The translations under genes were made by a program, and so were the position numbers. Source: Candidatus Hydrogenedentota bacterium (lineage in GTDB: Bacteria > Hydrogenedentota > Hydrogenedentia > Hydrogenedentales > SLHB01). Taken from it: a stretch of 26,113 bases of DNA. The first letter of the stretch is position 1. Each line of letters starts with the position of its first letter. The DNA is taken from positions 1 to 26,113 of the forward strand of contig JAFGTL010000037.1 in assembly GCA_016934125.1 (NCBI GenBank), given 5' to 3'. This document shows, one piece after another, positions 6,400 through 15,069 of the stretch. Under the pieces are notes generated by a model. That model was not told the DNA's origin. It did no database searches and worked only from the letters and a program-made list of their open reading frames with translations.

Positions 6400-7308
6400 A
6401 TGATATTAATGGATACTGAGCGCCTTCAGGCATTTCGCGCAGTCGCCCGGGAGCAGAGCTTCTCGCGGGCGGCCGATCGGCTGTTCAAGACACAACCGGC
6501 TGTCAGCCAGGCCGTGGGCTCGCTCGAGCGGGAACTGGGCGAGCGCTTGTTCGTGCGACAGGGGCGGCGAACGACGCTCACGCAAGCCGGGCGCGTCCTG
6601 CTGGAGCATGTCGAGCAAGCCTTCGACGCGCTCGATCAGGCGCGGTTGCGTCTGGACGCACTCAAGGAACTGCGCGAGGGCGTGTTGACGGTGAGTGCCA
6701 GCGACACGACGGCGTGCTACGTGCTGCCGGACGCGCTGCGGGCGTTTCGCGAGCGCTATCCGGGGGTGGAAGTCCGGATCCTCAACCGGCCCTCTCCGGT
6801 GGCGGCGGAACAGGTGGCCGCGCGGGACGCCGACCTCGCAGTAGTGACGCTGCCGGTGGCGCATGCGGGATTGGCGTCCGAACCGCTGACGGTGCGCGAG
6901 GACGTGGCGATATGCGCGCCGCAGCATCCCCTGGCCGGCCGCGAGCGAGTCCGGCTTGCCGAACTGCTCGCGTATCCGCTGTTGCTGCTGGATCGGGGCT
7001 CGAACACGCGCAGTTTCATCGACGAGCAACTGGCGGAGACGGGCGTCGCGCCGCGCGTTGCCATGGAGTTGGGCAGCATTGAGGTGATCAAGAAGCTCGT
7101 ATCGCTCGATTTCGGCGTATCGATCGTGCCGCGCATTGCGGTACGCGACGAGGTGGCCCGGGGCGACTTGTGGGCCGTGCGGGTGTTCGAGCAGGCCGAG
7201 TGCCGGCGCCTGGGACTCGTCTACCCGCGGAAAGGCCTGTTGCCGCGGGCCGCGCAGGTGTTCATGCAGATGCTGAGGGAGCACGTGCCGCAGGATCGGG
7301 CGCTGTAG
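6400..7308 (+). CDS. LysR-type transcriptional regulator
   Basis: 302 aa. The N-terminal winged helix-turn-helix (about residues 4-63) has the LysR signature FSRAADRLFKTQPAVSQAV, then ELGERLFVRQGRRTTLTQAG. A linker helix and a two-lobe periplasmic-binding-like effector domain follow (VLTVSASDTTACYVLPDAL ... LGSIEVIKKLVSLDFGVSIVP). The closing motif resembles CysL/YeiE/CbbR-like members. Two in-frame starts are possible: ATG 6400, only three bases after AGGA, and ATG 6409, twelve bases after it; the latter gives the MDTERLQAF start more usual for the family. The gene is transcribed divergently from purA across a 112-bp spacer with a palindromic site, so it most likely regulates itself and perhaps purA. 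The ligand is unknown. Confidence 0.93.
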   Translation: MILMDTERLQAFRAVAREQSFSRAADRLFKTQPAVSQAVGSLERELGERLFVRQGRRTTLTQAGRVLLEHVEQAFDALDQARLRLDALKELREGVLTVSASDTTACYVLPDALRAFRERYPGVEVRILNRPSPVAAEQVAARDADLAVVTLPVAHAGLASEPLTVREDVAICAPQHPLAGRERVRLAELLAYPLLLLDRGSNTRSFIDEQLAETGVAPRVAMELGSIEVIKKLVSLDFGVSIVPRIAVRDEVARGDLWAVRVFEQAECRRLGLVYPRKGLLPRAAQVFMQMLREHVPQDRAL

Positions 7309-7315
7309 GCCGGGC

Positions 7316-9337
7316 TCACGGCAGGGGCACCGCCCCGCCCCGGGCCATAGCGCGGCGCAGGATCTCGTTGATGAGGCCGGCGCGGGCATGGGCGGCGAAG
7401 TACGATACGGCGGACACGATGATGAGCTTGCCGCGGGCCCGCGATATGCTCACGTTGAGCAGGTTCTTCGACGCCGAACCCGGGTGCGCGCCGGAGAGCA
7501 GGACGCCGGGCGCAAGCGGGGGCGCGTCGACGGTATCGAGGATCACGAGGTCGCGTTCGTTGCCCTGGAACCGGTGGACGGTCTGGCACTGGACGCGTTG
7601 CGTATCGACACGTGCGGCGGATAGCAGCCTGCGGATGAGGCGGGCCTGCTCGACATACGGGGTGATCACAGCCACGGAGGCGATGCCGTCGCGCAGGGCT
7701 TGGCCGGCGAGATCGACGCAGGCGTGCGCGCTGATCTCGTTGTAGCGGGAGAACCCCTCGTCCGGGGTGGCGCAGGTGGCCCGAGCGCCCGTGTCGACAA
7801 CCATGAGAGGCGCGCCGGGAAAGGGCGCCTTGGCGGCGATCGCGTCTCTGTCGCGGATAATGGGGCCGTGCTTGAGCCTGCCCTCGTAGAAGAGATCGCT
7901 CACCAGATCGCCGATGGCCGGATGCATGCGGTACTGGGTGTCGAGCATAACGACGACGTCCGAGTGGTGGGGGTCGGGCACGGTGACTTCGAAGATGCTG
8001 CGGCCCATGGCCTTGTGCACGTATGCGCTGCGTGACTGAACGATGGGGGGAAGCTGCTTCGGATCGCCCACCATCACCACCTTGCTGGCCGCCAGGCAGG
8101 CGCAGTAGAAAAGGGTGGGCAGCACCGCCATGCCGGCCTCCTCGACCACGACTGCATCGAAGCGCTCGGGACGCAGCAGGCCGCTGATGTACAGGTTCGT
8201 CATCGTTGCCAGAACGACGCCGGCCTGTCTCACGACGGCGGCTTCGCCCTGGCGCAGTTCGGCGGACAGGGCCGCGATCTTGTCGGGGTAGCCGGCCGCA
8301 AGTCCTTCGAGCAGGCGCTTCCGGCGCACGAGCCGGCGGCGTTGTTCGGCCACCGGACACGTGAGCAGGTAGTCGGCAGGAGTTTCAGAGAAGATTGGGG
8401 CAATGTCCCACCGTGTCAGCGTTTGCGGCTCCTGTTCATCGAACAGATCCCGTTGGGCCGGCCGGGCGTGCGCGTCGAGCGTGTCGAGGGCCGCCTGGCA
8501 GTGGTCGATTTGCCGACGTACTTCGAGCCGGCGGGCGCGGAGACGCGTGAGCGTGTCGTGGGTGCGGGCGTGAAGCCGCTCGACGACCTCGGTAAGCCCC
8601 GCGCCGAAGGTATCGCCCCCGGCCTGCCCGACGCGGACGATCCGTCCCGCGTCCATGTCGTCGCGGGCCTCGTCCTGGCGTGCGAGCGCCACGAGGGCCT
8701 GATCGACCGCGGCGTTGGTGGTCGAGGTTACGAGGACGCGGAGGCCTTGCCGGCGCAACGCGGTGACGATACGGCCGAGGGTGGTGGTCTTGCCGGTGCC
8801 CGGCGGGCCCCAGACGAAAGCCAGGTTGCCGGCCCGGCACAACTCGACGGCCCGGCGCTGGCTGTCGTTGAGATCGGGGAATGCGGCCGGCGCCGGCATC
8901 GCCTCGATCCGGGGCGGCCGCTTGCCGAAGGCCATCAGCGCGTGTTCGACGTGGAAATCCGTCGAGTCGATGAGGGAATCGAGGGCGTCTTTCAGCTTCT
9001 CATAGAGAAACCACGGATAGATGACGAGGGTATACCAGGAATGGCGCAAGGGGATGGGGCGTTCGCAGCAGACGGTGACGGCCCCCCTGTCGATACCCAC
9101 CACCGTCACGAGGTGCTCCCCGCCTTCGTAGGTGAGGGTGCACTCAACCTGGAGCACGAGCTTGTCGTTGGGCGCGGCGATCTCGAAGCGGTAGGCTGCC
9201 CCGCCCTCCTCGCCGGGCGCCTCGACGCCGTTCTTGAGCGGCACCTCGAAGGGGCCCAGACGGCGCCGCATGGCGTCCATCTCCGCGGAAATGGCCCGTT
9301 TGAAGCTCGCAACGAACTGTGCGACGAGGGCGTCCAT
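7316..9337 (-). CDS. Superfamily 1 helicase, UPF1/IGHMBP2/Dna2-like (AAA_11/AAA_12)
   Basis: 673 aa. All SF1B helicase motifs are readable: GPPGTGKTTT (Walker A, 177-186), TSTTNAAVDQAL (Ia), VVVEEAGMA (Walker B), MVGDPKQLPP (III), LDTQYRMHPAIGDLVSDLF (IV), TVHRFQGNERDLVILD (V) and NVSISRARGKLIIV (VI). The first 150 residues have no motif I know and may be an accessory nucleic-acid-binding domain. Between Ia and II an insertion rich in Arg and charged residues looks partly helical. GGGGAG six bases upstream supports the ATG at 9337. An in-frame ATG at 9388 overlaps the lipoprotein stop as ATGA and adds 17 residues; either may be used. It is the last gene of the carB-lipoprotein-helicase string. 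A role in DNA or RNA unwinding during repair is inferred. No partner nuclease or methylase suggests a defence system. Confidence 0.9.
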   Translation of the reverse strand: MDALVAQFVASFKRAISAEMDAMRRRLGPFEVPLKNGVEAPGEEGGAAYRFEIAAPNDKLVLQVECTLTYEGGEHLVTVVGIDRGAVTVCCERPIPLRHSWYTLVIYPWFLYEKLKDALDSLIDSTDFHVEHALMAFGKRPPRIEAMPAPAAFPDLNDSQRRAVELCRAGNLAFVWGPPGTGKTTTLGRIVTALRRQGLRVLVTSTTNAAVDQALVALARQDEARDDMDAGRIVRVGQAGGDTFGAGLTEVVERLHARTHDTLTRLRARRLEVRRQIDHCQAALDTLDAHARPAQRDLFDEQEPQTLTRWDIAPIFSETPADYLLTCPVAEQRRRLVRRKRLLEGLAAGYPDKIAALSAELRQGEAAVVRQAGVVLATMTNLYISGLLRPERFDAVVVEEAGMAVLPTLFYCACLAASKVVMVGDPKQLPPIVQSRSAYVHKAMGRSIFEVTVPDPHHSDVVVMLDTQYRMHPAIGDLVSDLFYEGRLKHGPIIRDRDAIAAKAPFPGAPLMVVDTGARATCATPDEGFSRYNEISAHACVDLAGQALRDGIASVAVITPYVEQARLIRRLLSAARVDTQRVQCQTVHRFQGNERDLVILDTVDAPPLAPGVLLSGAHPGSASKNLLNVSISRARGKLIIVSAVSYFAAHARAGLINEILRRAMARGGAVPLP

Positions 9338-9384
9338 GCGTCTCCCCGGCCCCGGCCGGAAGCCAGCGTGCGCGGGCGCAGCCG

Positions 9385-10590
9385 TCATGGCTGCGCCAGT
9401 TGCGCTTTCATCCAGCAGAAGATCGAATCGCCGATCTGGCGGTAGCCCTCCGGGGCGGGGTGCACGCCGTTGTGAAGCCGGACAGCGGACGTGGCGGCGC
9501 GGGCGTTCCACGGCGCGGCATGCTGCGGGTAGTTATGCGCGCAGTCGAGGTTGGTATAGGCGGGCACAAGAGACAGGTTCTCGGCCTCGCGGTCGCCATA
9601 GCGCTCGGCCATCCGCTCGATGAGCCGGTGCTGGTTGCGCTTGTATTGCCAGCGCGTCTGGCCGGACTGGTAATTGGCGCCAAAGGCGTCCTGCGACGCG
9701 GCAGGCGGGACGGGCGCCATCAGCCCGATCCGCGTCCCGGGCCCGGCCGCGCGGATCGCCTCGATGAGCGCGTCCATGTGGTCGAGTATCGCGTCGATCC
9801 GCTCCTCGATATTCCCGTCGATAGCGGTGAATACGTCGTTACATCCCAGGAGAATGGTGACGAAATCGGGCGGCTCGCCATGGTTCATGTCGCGGTAGTA
9901 TTGGGCTAAATCGAGGCGGGGCCGGCCGGCCTCGTCGGCGTAGAGGAAGGGGCTGCCGCAGTCGCGCGAGCCCCCCGTGCGGGCCGTGCCGGTGAAGTGG
10001 GTGGCGAAGCGCTCTGCCGTCCAGCCGCCGTATCCCTCGTGGCGGTTGGCCGGCGCGTCGGACTTGGGCGCACGCGAGCCGACAAGGGCGAGGGCGGGAT
10101 TGCCCGGCGCCGCGCAGAGGTCGAGCAGATGCTGTGAATACACGGAGGCGGCGGTGAGGCTGTCGCCGATGAGCAGGGCCGATACGCTCTCCCCCACTCC
10201 CGCGTCGGCTGGTGTCACGACCACGGCCGAGGTGCCCTCGGCAAGGAGCCGGTTCGCCTGATCGAACACGCGGAGGGTAATGTGGAACGAGCGGGTATCC
10301 TCGGCGTCGGGGGTATACGTCCATCGCTCGGCCTGCTGAACACCGCGCGGGGAGGCGATGTCGAAGGCGTAGTTGGCCGGGTAGAGCGCGAGCACGACGT
10401 TGTCGAAGTACAGATTCGTTTCGACGCCCGGTGTCGCGTAAATCGTGGGGGGCATGGCCAAACGGACGTCAGGCAACCGGGCCTCGACGGGCGGGCCCGC
10501 CGGCGGCGGGGCCGGGCCCGGCGTGGTGCACGCGGCCAGCATGGACAGGCACAGCAGCGCAACGACGGCGTACGTGTTCCGATAGGACAT
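9385..10590 (-). CDS. SGNH/GDSL-family hydrolase, predicted lipoprotein
   Basis: 401 aa. The start at 10590 has AAGGGGG upstream. The N-terminus MSYRNTYAVVALLCLSMLAAC is a lipoprotein signal with Cys21 in a lipobox, followed by a Pro-rich linker. An N-terminal beta-type region (about 40-130) precedes the hydrolase domain. That domain has LLIGDSLTAA (nucleophile Ser144), the Gly region GYGGWTAERF, TILLGCNDVF (Asn251) and HNGVHPAPEGY (His377). The usual block V Asp (DxxH) is Asn374, so the catalytic triad may be a Ser-His dyad. This class cleaves esters, often acetyl groups on polysaccharides. Export and membrane anchoring suggest a substrate outside the cytoplasm. It starts 38 bases after the carB stop and ends overlapping a possible helicase start. 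Confidence 0.87.
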   Translation of the reverse strand: MSYRNTYAVVALLCLSMLAACTTPGPAPPPAGPPVEARLPDVRLAMPPTIYATPGVETNLYFDNVVLALYPANYAFDIASPRGVQQAERWTYTPDAEDTRSFHITLRVFDQANRLLAEGTSAVVVTPADAGVGESVSALLIGDSLTAASVYSQHLLDLCAAPGNPALALVGSRAPKSDAPANRHEGYGGWTAERFATHFTGTARTGGSRDCGSPFLYADEAGRPRLDLAQYYRDMNHGEPPDFVTILLGCNDVFTAIDGNIEERIDAILDHMDALIEAIRAAGPGTRIGLMAPVPPAASQDAFGANYQSGQTRWQYKRNQHRLIERMAERYGDREAENLSLVPAYTNLDCAHNYPQHAAPWNARAATSAVRLHNGVHPAPEGYRQIGDSIFCWMKAQLAQP

Positions 10591-10628
10591 AGCAACCCCC
10601 TTGGCGACGGCCCGCATGCACGGCGGCA

Positions 10629-13600
10629 TCAGGTGATGTCCGCGTGGTATTCCTGCAGCGACTTCACCTCGCAACCGCCCTTGATGTGCGCAGCGATGCC
10701 CTTGGCGGCGGCCACGGCGGCGGCCACCGTCGTGATGTAGGGCAGCTTGTACTTGATGGCCGCCTTGCGGATGTACGAGTCGTCGTGTTCGCTGAGGCGG
10801 CCGCTGGGCGTGTTGATGACGAGGTCGATCTCGCCGTTCTTGATCGCGTCGAGGATGTTGGGCCGGCCCTCGTGGAGCTTGTTGATGGGCTCCGACGCGA
10901 CGCCGTTGCCGGCCAGGTAGGCATGGGTGCCCTTGGTGGCGCGGATGGCGAATCCGAGTTGCTGGAAGCGCTGGGCCACCTCGACCGCGCCCGACTTGTC
11001 GGGCTCGGCCACGGTGAGCAACACCGTGCCGGCATCGGGGAGCGGCTGCTGCGTGGCTTCCTCGGCCTTGAAGAAGGCCAGCCCGAACGAATCGGCGATA
11101 CCGAGCACTTCGCCGGTGGATCGCATCTCCGGGCCGAGCAGGGGGTCGACCTCGGGGAACATGTTGAAGGGAAACACGGCCTCTTTGACGCCGAAATGCG
11201 GGATCGCCCCATGCTTGAGGCCGATCTCTTCGATGGTCTTGCCCAGCATGATCTGCGTCGCGACGCGCGCCATCGGGATGTTGCACACCTTCGAAACCAA
11301 CGGGACGGTTCGGGATGCACGCGGGTTGGCCTCGAGGATGTAGACGCGATCCTCGGCGATGGCGTACTGGATGTTCATCAGGCCGACCACGTTGAGTTCG
11401 GTGGCGATCCTCTTGGTGTACTCGGTGATGGTGTCGATGTGCTTCGGCGGGATGCTGATCGGCGGGATCACGCAGGCCGAGTCGCCCGAATGGATGCCGG
11501 CCCGCTCGATGTGCTCCATGATCGCGGGCACAAAGGCGTCCGTGCCGTCGGCGATGGCGTCGGCCTCGACCTCGATGGCGTTCTCGAGGAACTTGTCGAT
11601 GAGAATGGGGCGTTCCGGCGTGACCTCGACGGCCGCGGCCACGTAATGGCGTAGCATGTCTTCGTCGTAGATGACTTCCATGCCACGGCCGCCCAGCACG
11701 TACGACGGGCGCACCATGAGGGGATAGCCGATCTGGGCGGCGATGACGAGGGCTTCATCGAGGGTGCTCGCCATGCCCGATTCCGGCTGCGGAATGCCCA
11801 GCTTGCCCATGACTTTGCGGAACCGATCGCGATCCTCGGCGAGGTCGATGGTCTCCGGGGAGGTACCGAGGATGGGCACGCCGGCCGCGGCGAGTTCACC
11901 GGCGATATTGAGCGGCGTCTGGCCGCCGAACTGAACGATGAGGCCCTCGGGCTTCTCCTTCTCGTAGATGCTGAGCACATCTTCGACGGTGAGGGGCTCG
12001 AAATAGAGGCGGTTCGAGGTGTCGTAGTCCGTGGACACCGTCTCCGGGTTGCAGTTCACCATGATGGACTCGAGGCCCTCGTCGCGCAGGGCGAAGGCCG
12101 CATGGACGCAGCAGTAGTCGAATTCGATGCCCTGTCCGATCCGGTTGGGCCCGCCGCCCAGCACCATGACCTTCCGCTTGGCGCTGACGGGAAGCTTGTC
12201 GGGGGCGTTGTATGTGGAGAAGTAGTACGCGGCGTCCTCAACGCCGCTCACGGGAACGGGCTCCCAGGCTTCGGTGACGCCGAGGCGGACGCGTTGCGAG
12301 CGGATGTCCGGCTCGGGGATGCCGAGGATCTGGGCGAGGTATCGATCGGCGAATCCGTCCTTCTTGGCCTGGGCGAGGAGGCCGTCCGGAACGGGGCCGC
12401 CTTGGTGCTCAAGGAGGCGCTCTTCGAGTTCGACGAGTTCCTTCATCTGCTCGATGAACCAGGCCTTGATGTGGGTGCGCCTGAAGAGCTCGTCCACGTC
12501 GGCGCCTTTACGGAGCGCCTCGTACATGAGGAACTGGCGTTCGCTGGTGGCATCGCTGAGGAGTTTGAGGAGTTCCTCAAGGGATTTGGCGTGGAAGTCC
12601 TTGGCGAATCCGAGGCCGTACCGGCGGTTCTCAAGGGAGCGAATGGCCTTCTGGAACGCTTCCTTGTAGTTCTTGCCGATGCTCATGACTTCGCCGACGG
12701 CGCGCATCTGGGTGCCGAGCTTATCCTCGACCCCCTTGAACTTCTCGAAGGCCCACCGGGCGAACTTGACGACCACGTAGTCGCCGGAGGGCGTGTACTT
12801 CTCGAGGGTGCCGTCGCGCCAGTAGGGGATCTCGTCCAGCGTCATGCCGCCGGCCAACATGGACGACACCATGGCGATGGGAAACCCGGTGGCCTTGGAG
12901 GCGAGGGCCGACGAGCGCGAGGTGCGCGGGTTGATCTCGATGACGACGACGCGGCCCGTTTCGGGATCGTGGGCGAACTGGATATTGGTGCCGCCGATCA
13001 CCTGAATGGCCTCGACGATATCGTACGAGTGCTTCTGGAGCCGCTGCTGGAGTTCGGGATCGATGGTGAGCATGGGGGCGGTGCAGTACGAGTCGCCGGT
13101 GTGAACCCCCATGGCGTCCACGTTCTCGATGAAGCACACGGTGATCATCTGGTTCTTGGCGTCGCGCACCACCTCGAGCTCGAGTTCTTCCCAGCCGAGC
13201 ACCGACTCCTCGACGAGCACCTGGCCCACCAGGCTCACGGACAGGCCCCGGGCCGCCACCGTGCGCAGTTCTTCGACGTTGTACACGAGGCCGCCGCCGG
13301 TGCCGCCCATGGTATAGGCCGGCCGCAGCACCACGGGATAACCGAGCGACTCGGCGATCCGTTCGGCGTCTTCGACGCTGTAGGCGAGTTCGCTCTTGGG
13401 CATATCGATGCCGAGGCGGTTCATGGTGTCCTTGAACGCCTGCCGATCCTCGCCCCGCTCGATGGCGTCCACCTGGACGCCGATGACGCGCACGCCGTAC
13501 TTCTCGAGGACGCCGGATCGGGCGAGTTCGGAGGACAGGTTGAGGCCGGACTGCCCGCCGAGATTGGGCAGCAGGGCGTCGGGCCGTTCCTTGGCGATGA

Positions 13601-13829
13601 TCTGCTCAAGGGTCGCGGCGTTGAGCGGCTCGACGTACGTCACATCGGCCATGCCGGGATCCGTCATGATGGTTGCGGGATTCGAGTTGACGAGGACGAT
13701 CTCGTACCCCAGTTTGCGCAGGGCCTTGCAGGCCTGGGTGCCCGAGTAGTCGAACTCGCACGCCTGGCCGATCACGATGGGCCCGGAGCCGATGATCAGT
13801 ACCTTCTTGACATCTTCCCGTCTGGGCAT
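10629..13829 (-). CDS. carB: Carbamoyl-phosphate synthase large subunit
   Basis: 1066 aa, full length for the family (E. coli 1073). It makes carbamoyl phosphate from bicarbonate, ammonia delivered by CarA, and two ATP, for pyrimidine and arginine synthesis. The two ATP-grasp halves repeat their signatures: VLIIGSGPIVIGQACEFDYS near the start and VMVLGGGPNRIGQGIEFDYC in the second half. Also seen are GGTGGGLVYN and GGRGMEVIY glycine loops, EINPRTSRSSALASKATG and EANPRASRTVPLVSK. The last about 130 residues form the MGS-like allosteric domain, which binds UMP or ornithine in other species. AAAGGGG precedes the ATG. carA is not adjacent. A leader of about 100 nt separates the promoter from the start; I see no clear attenuator in it. 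Confidence 0.97.
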   Translation of the reverse strand: MPRREDVKKVLIIGSGPIVIGQACEFDYSGTQACKALRKLGYEIVLVNSNPATIMTDPGMADVTYVEPLNAATLEQIIAKERPDALLPNLGGQSGLNLSSELARSGVLEKYGVRVIGVQVDAIERGEDRQAFKDTMNRLGIDMPKSELAYSVEDAERIAESLGYPVVLRPAYTMGGTGGGLVYNVEELRTVAARGLSVSLVGQVLVEESVLGWEELELEVVRDAKNQMITVCFIENVDAMGVHTGDSYCTAPMLTIDPELQQRLQKHSYDIVEAIQVIGGTNIQFAHDPETGRVVVIEINPRTSRSSALASKATGFPIAMVSSMLAGGMTLDEIPYWRDGTLEKYTPSGDYVVVKFARWAFEKFKGVEDKLGTQMRAVGEVMSIGKNYKEAFQKAIRSLENRRYGLGFAKDFHAKSLEELLKLLSDATSERQFLMYEALRKGADVDELFRRTHIKAWFIEQMKELVELEERLLEHQGGPVPDGLLAQAKKDGFADRYLAQILGIPEPDIRSQRVRLGVTEAWEPVPVSGVEDAAYYFSTYNAPDKLPVSAKRKVMVLGGGPNRIGQGIEFDYCCVHAAFALRDEGLESIMVNCNPETVSTDYDTSNRLYFEPLTVEDVLSIYEKEKPEGLIVQFGGQTPLNIAGELAAAGVPILGTSPETIDLAEDRDRFRKVMGKLGIPQPESGMASTLDEALVIAAQIGYPLMVRPSYVLGGRGMEVIYDEDMLRHYVAAAVEVTPERPILIDKFLENAIEVEADAIADGTDAFVPAIMEHIERAGIHSGDSACVIPPISIPPKHIDTITEYTKRIATELNVVGLMNIQYAIAEDRVYILEANPRASRTVPLVSKVCNIPMARVATQIMLGKTIEEIGLKHGAIPHFGVKEAVFPFNMFPEVDPLLGPEMRSTGEVLGIADSFGLAFFKAEEATQQPLPDAGTVLLTVAEPDKSGAVEVAQRFQQLGFAIRATKGTHAYLAGNGVASEPINKLHEGRPNILDAIKNGEIDLVINTPSGRLSEHDDSYIRKAAIKYKLPYITTVAAAVAAAKGIAAHIKGGCEVKSLQEYHADIT

Positions 13830-14155
13830 GGAGTCCCCTTTCCTGCAATGCGGTGAAACCGGGTATGGCCGATGCGTACGGTGAGCCCTCCCGATGCGCA
13901 GCGCGTGTGGGAGAAACGGCCCAGTGCACAGCGGGAATTAAACTGGAAAACGGCGCGCATTTCAAGCGTTGCTTGTCCGCCCGGACGCGGGAAGCGGCAA
14001 GGCGCGCGGCCAGCAAGACACAACACGCCTTGCCGAAAGGGGTTAGCGAGCCCGTTGGCCAGGGGCCGGCTCCCAGGCGAGAGGAGCGGGCGCCTTTTCT
14101 TCCTGTGCTCTCGCGCGCCAAACGATTATACTGGGGTCTTCCACGGAGGCTGCGC
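13830..14155. other. Divergent intergenic region carB / glycosyltransferase
   Basis: This 326-base gap holds no convincing gene. It contains the carB promoter (13937-13965) and a perfect 10-bp inverted repeat CGGCAAGGCG/CGCCTTGCCG (13995-14004 and 14026-14035) with a 21-base loop. It also has a TATACT box (14127-14132) about 24 bases upstream of the glycosyltransferase ATG, which could be its -10, though no good -35 fits it. Confidence 0.5.
13937..13965 (-). promoter_or_regulatory. Promoter of the carB operon (TTGAAA-N17-TTTAAT)
   Basis: Minus strand, -35 TTGAAA (13960-13965) and -10 TTTAAT (13937-13942) with a 17-base spacer. Each box differs from the sigma-70 consensus at one position. The transcript would start near 13930, giving a leader of about 100 nt before carB. 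Confidence 0.6.
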
Positions 14156-14881
14156 ATGAGTACACTGGTGTCGGTGGTCGTGCCCATGTTCAATGAGCAG
14201 GGCAATGCCCATCCCCTGGCCGCCAAGATCGACGACGTGTTCGCCGGGCTGCCTGAGTACGACTACGAGTGCCTGTTCGTGAACGACGGGAGCACCGATG
14301 GCACGCGCGACGAACTCGAGGCGTTGGGGCGAACCTGTCCCCATGTCTGCCCGATTCACTTGGCCGGGAACCAGGGCCAGTCGGCGGCGTTGATCGCCGG
14401 GCTCCGGCGCGCCCGCGGCGATTATGTGATCACGATGGACGGCGATTTGCAGAACGATCCGGCGGACGTGCCGGCGTTTCTAGAAGCGCTGGCCAATGTC
14501 GACTGCGTATGCGGATGCCGTGTGAACCGTCGGGACGGCTGGGGCCGCCGACTGGCCAGTCGCGTGGCGAATCGCGTGTTCAGACGCCTGTTCGGTGTCC
14601 AACTGAATGATGCGGGATGCGGGCTCAAGGCGTTCCGCCGACCGTGCCTCGCGCATATTGTCCCCTTCAACGGCGTGCATCGTTTCCTCCCGATCATGAT
14701 GCGGAACGGGGGCATGACGTGGGCGGAGTTGCCCATCAGGCACCACGCGCGCGTACGCGGTACGTCCAAGTACGGAATCCGGAACCGGCTCTGGCGAGTG
14801 CTCTACGACATCATCGGCGTCGCCTGGCTGCAACGGCGTTACGTCGTGTGCCCGGCCCGGGAGCAGGACTCCGCGCAATAG
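14156..14881 (+). CDS. Family 2 glycosyltransferase, dolichyl-phosphate-mannose-synthase-like
   Basis: 241 aa. The start at 14156 has GGAGG six bases upstream; upstream in-frame codons lack family sequence. GT2 fold: SVVVPMFNEQGN (6-17), FVNDGSTDGT (41-50), nucleotide/metal site MDGDLQNDP (94-102), then NDAGCGLKAFRR (151-162) and HHARVRGTSKYG (196-207). These blocks match the DPM1/ArnC-like branch, which moves a sugar from a nucleotide to a lipid phosphate carrier at the inner face of the membrane. ArnC/GtrB-type relatives often have C-terminal transmembrane helices, but this protein stops after RNRLWRVLYDIIGVAWLQRRYV and so may only be peripheral. No membrane partner gene is adjacent. Donor and acceptor are unknown. 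Confidence 0.88.
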   Translation: MSTLVSVVVPMFNEQGNAHPLAAKIDDVFAGLPEYDYECLFVNDGSTDGTRDELEALGRTCPHVCPIHLAGNQGQSAALIAGLRRARGDYVITMDGDLQNDPADVPAFLEALANVDCVCGCRVNRRDGWGRRLASRVANRVFRRLFGVQLNDAGCGLKAFRRPCLAHIVPFNGVHRFLPIMMRNGGMTWAELPIRHHARVRGTSKYGIRNRLWRVLYDIIGVAWLQRRYVVCPAREQDSAQ

Positions 14882-14963
14882 CGCGCACCGGCGCGCCGGC
14901 CCAGCGGCGTAACGAAACGGTTCGGCGGCACGTCGCCCCCCGGGCGCCAACCCGTTGCGAGCC

Positions 14964-14992
14964 TTGCCATTCGGCCGCGGACTAAGTAGCAT
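14964..14992 (+). promoter_or_regulatory. Promoter upstream of mtnA (TTGCCA-N17-TAGCAT)
   Basis: -35 TTGCCA (14964-14969) and -10 TAGCAT (14987-14992) with a 17-base spacer, 77 bases upstream of the mtnA start. It probably drives mtnA, the DUF342-like gene, cmk and recJ. The leader, about 70 nt, is too short for a SAM-I riboswitch, and I see none. Confidence 0.5.
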
Positions 14993-15069
14993 ATGGGGCG
15001 ACGGGGGAATCGTCGAGCCGTGGTCGGAACCGGCGCCGGGCCAGCAGGGGAAGGAAAGGGCGGATCATT

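Noticed and set aside
7321..7336. GGGGC/GCCCC hairpin just after the LysR stop
   Set aside because: It lies inside the helicase coding end and has only five pairs and no T-tract. Such hairpins are expected by chance at this GC content.
8342..9445. 367-codon plus-strand frame opposite the helicase
   Set aside because: Low-complexity shadow of the helicase gene with no ribosome-binding site.
12102..13856. 584-codon open frame on the plus strand opposite carB
   Set aside because: Its predicted protein has no family motifs and is dominated by His/Asp/Gly/Leu, as expected for the antisense of a GC-rich gene; carB on the other strand is unambiguous.
14075..14100. Possible intrinsic terminator (AGGCG...CGCCT then TTTTCTT) upstream of the glycosyltransferase
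   Set aside because: The stem is only five pairs with an 11-base loop, and no plus-strand gene ends upstream of it.
14882..15069. SAM riboswitch upstream of mtnA
   Set aside because: The leader after the promoter is only about 70 nt and shows none of the SAM-I core elements I looked for.
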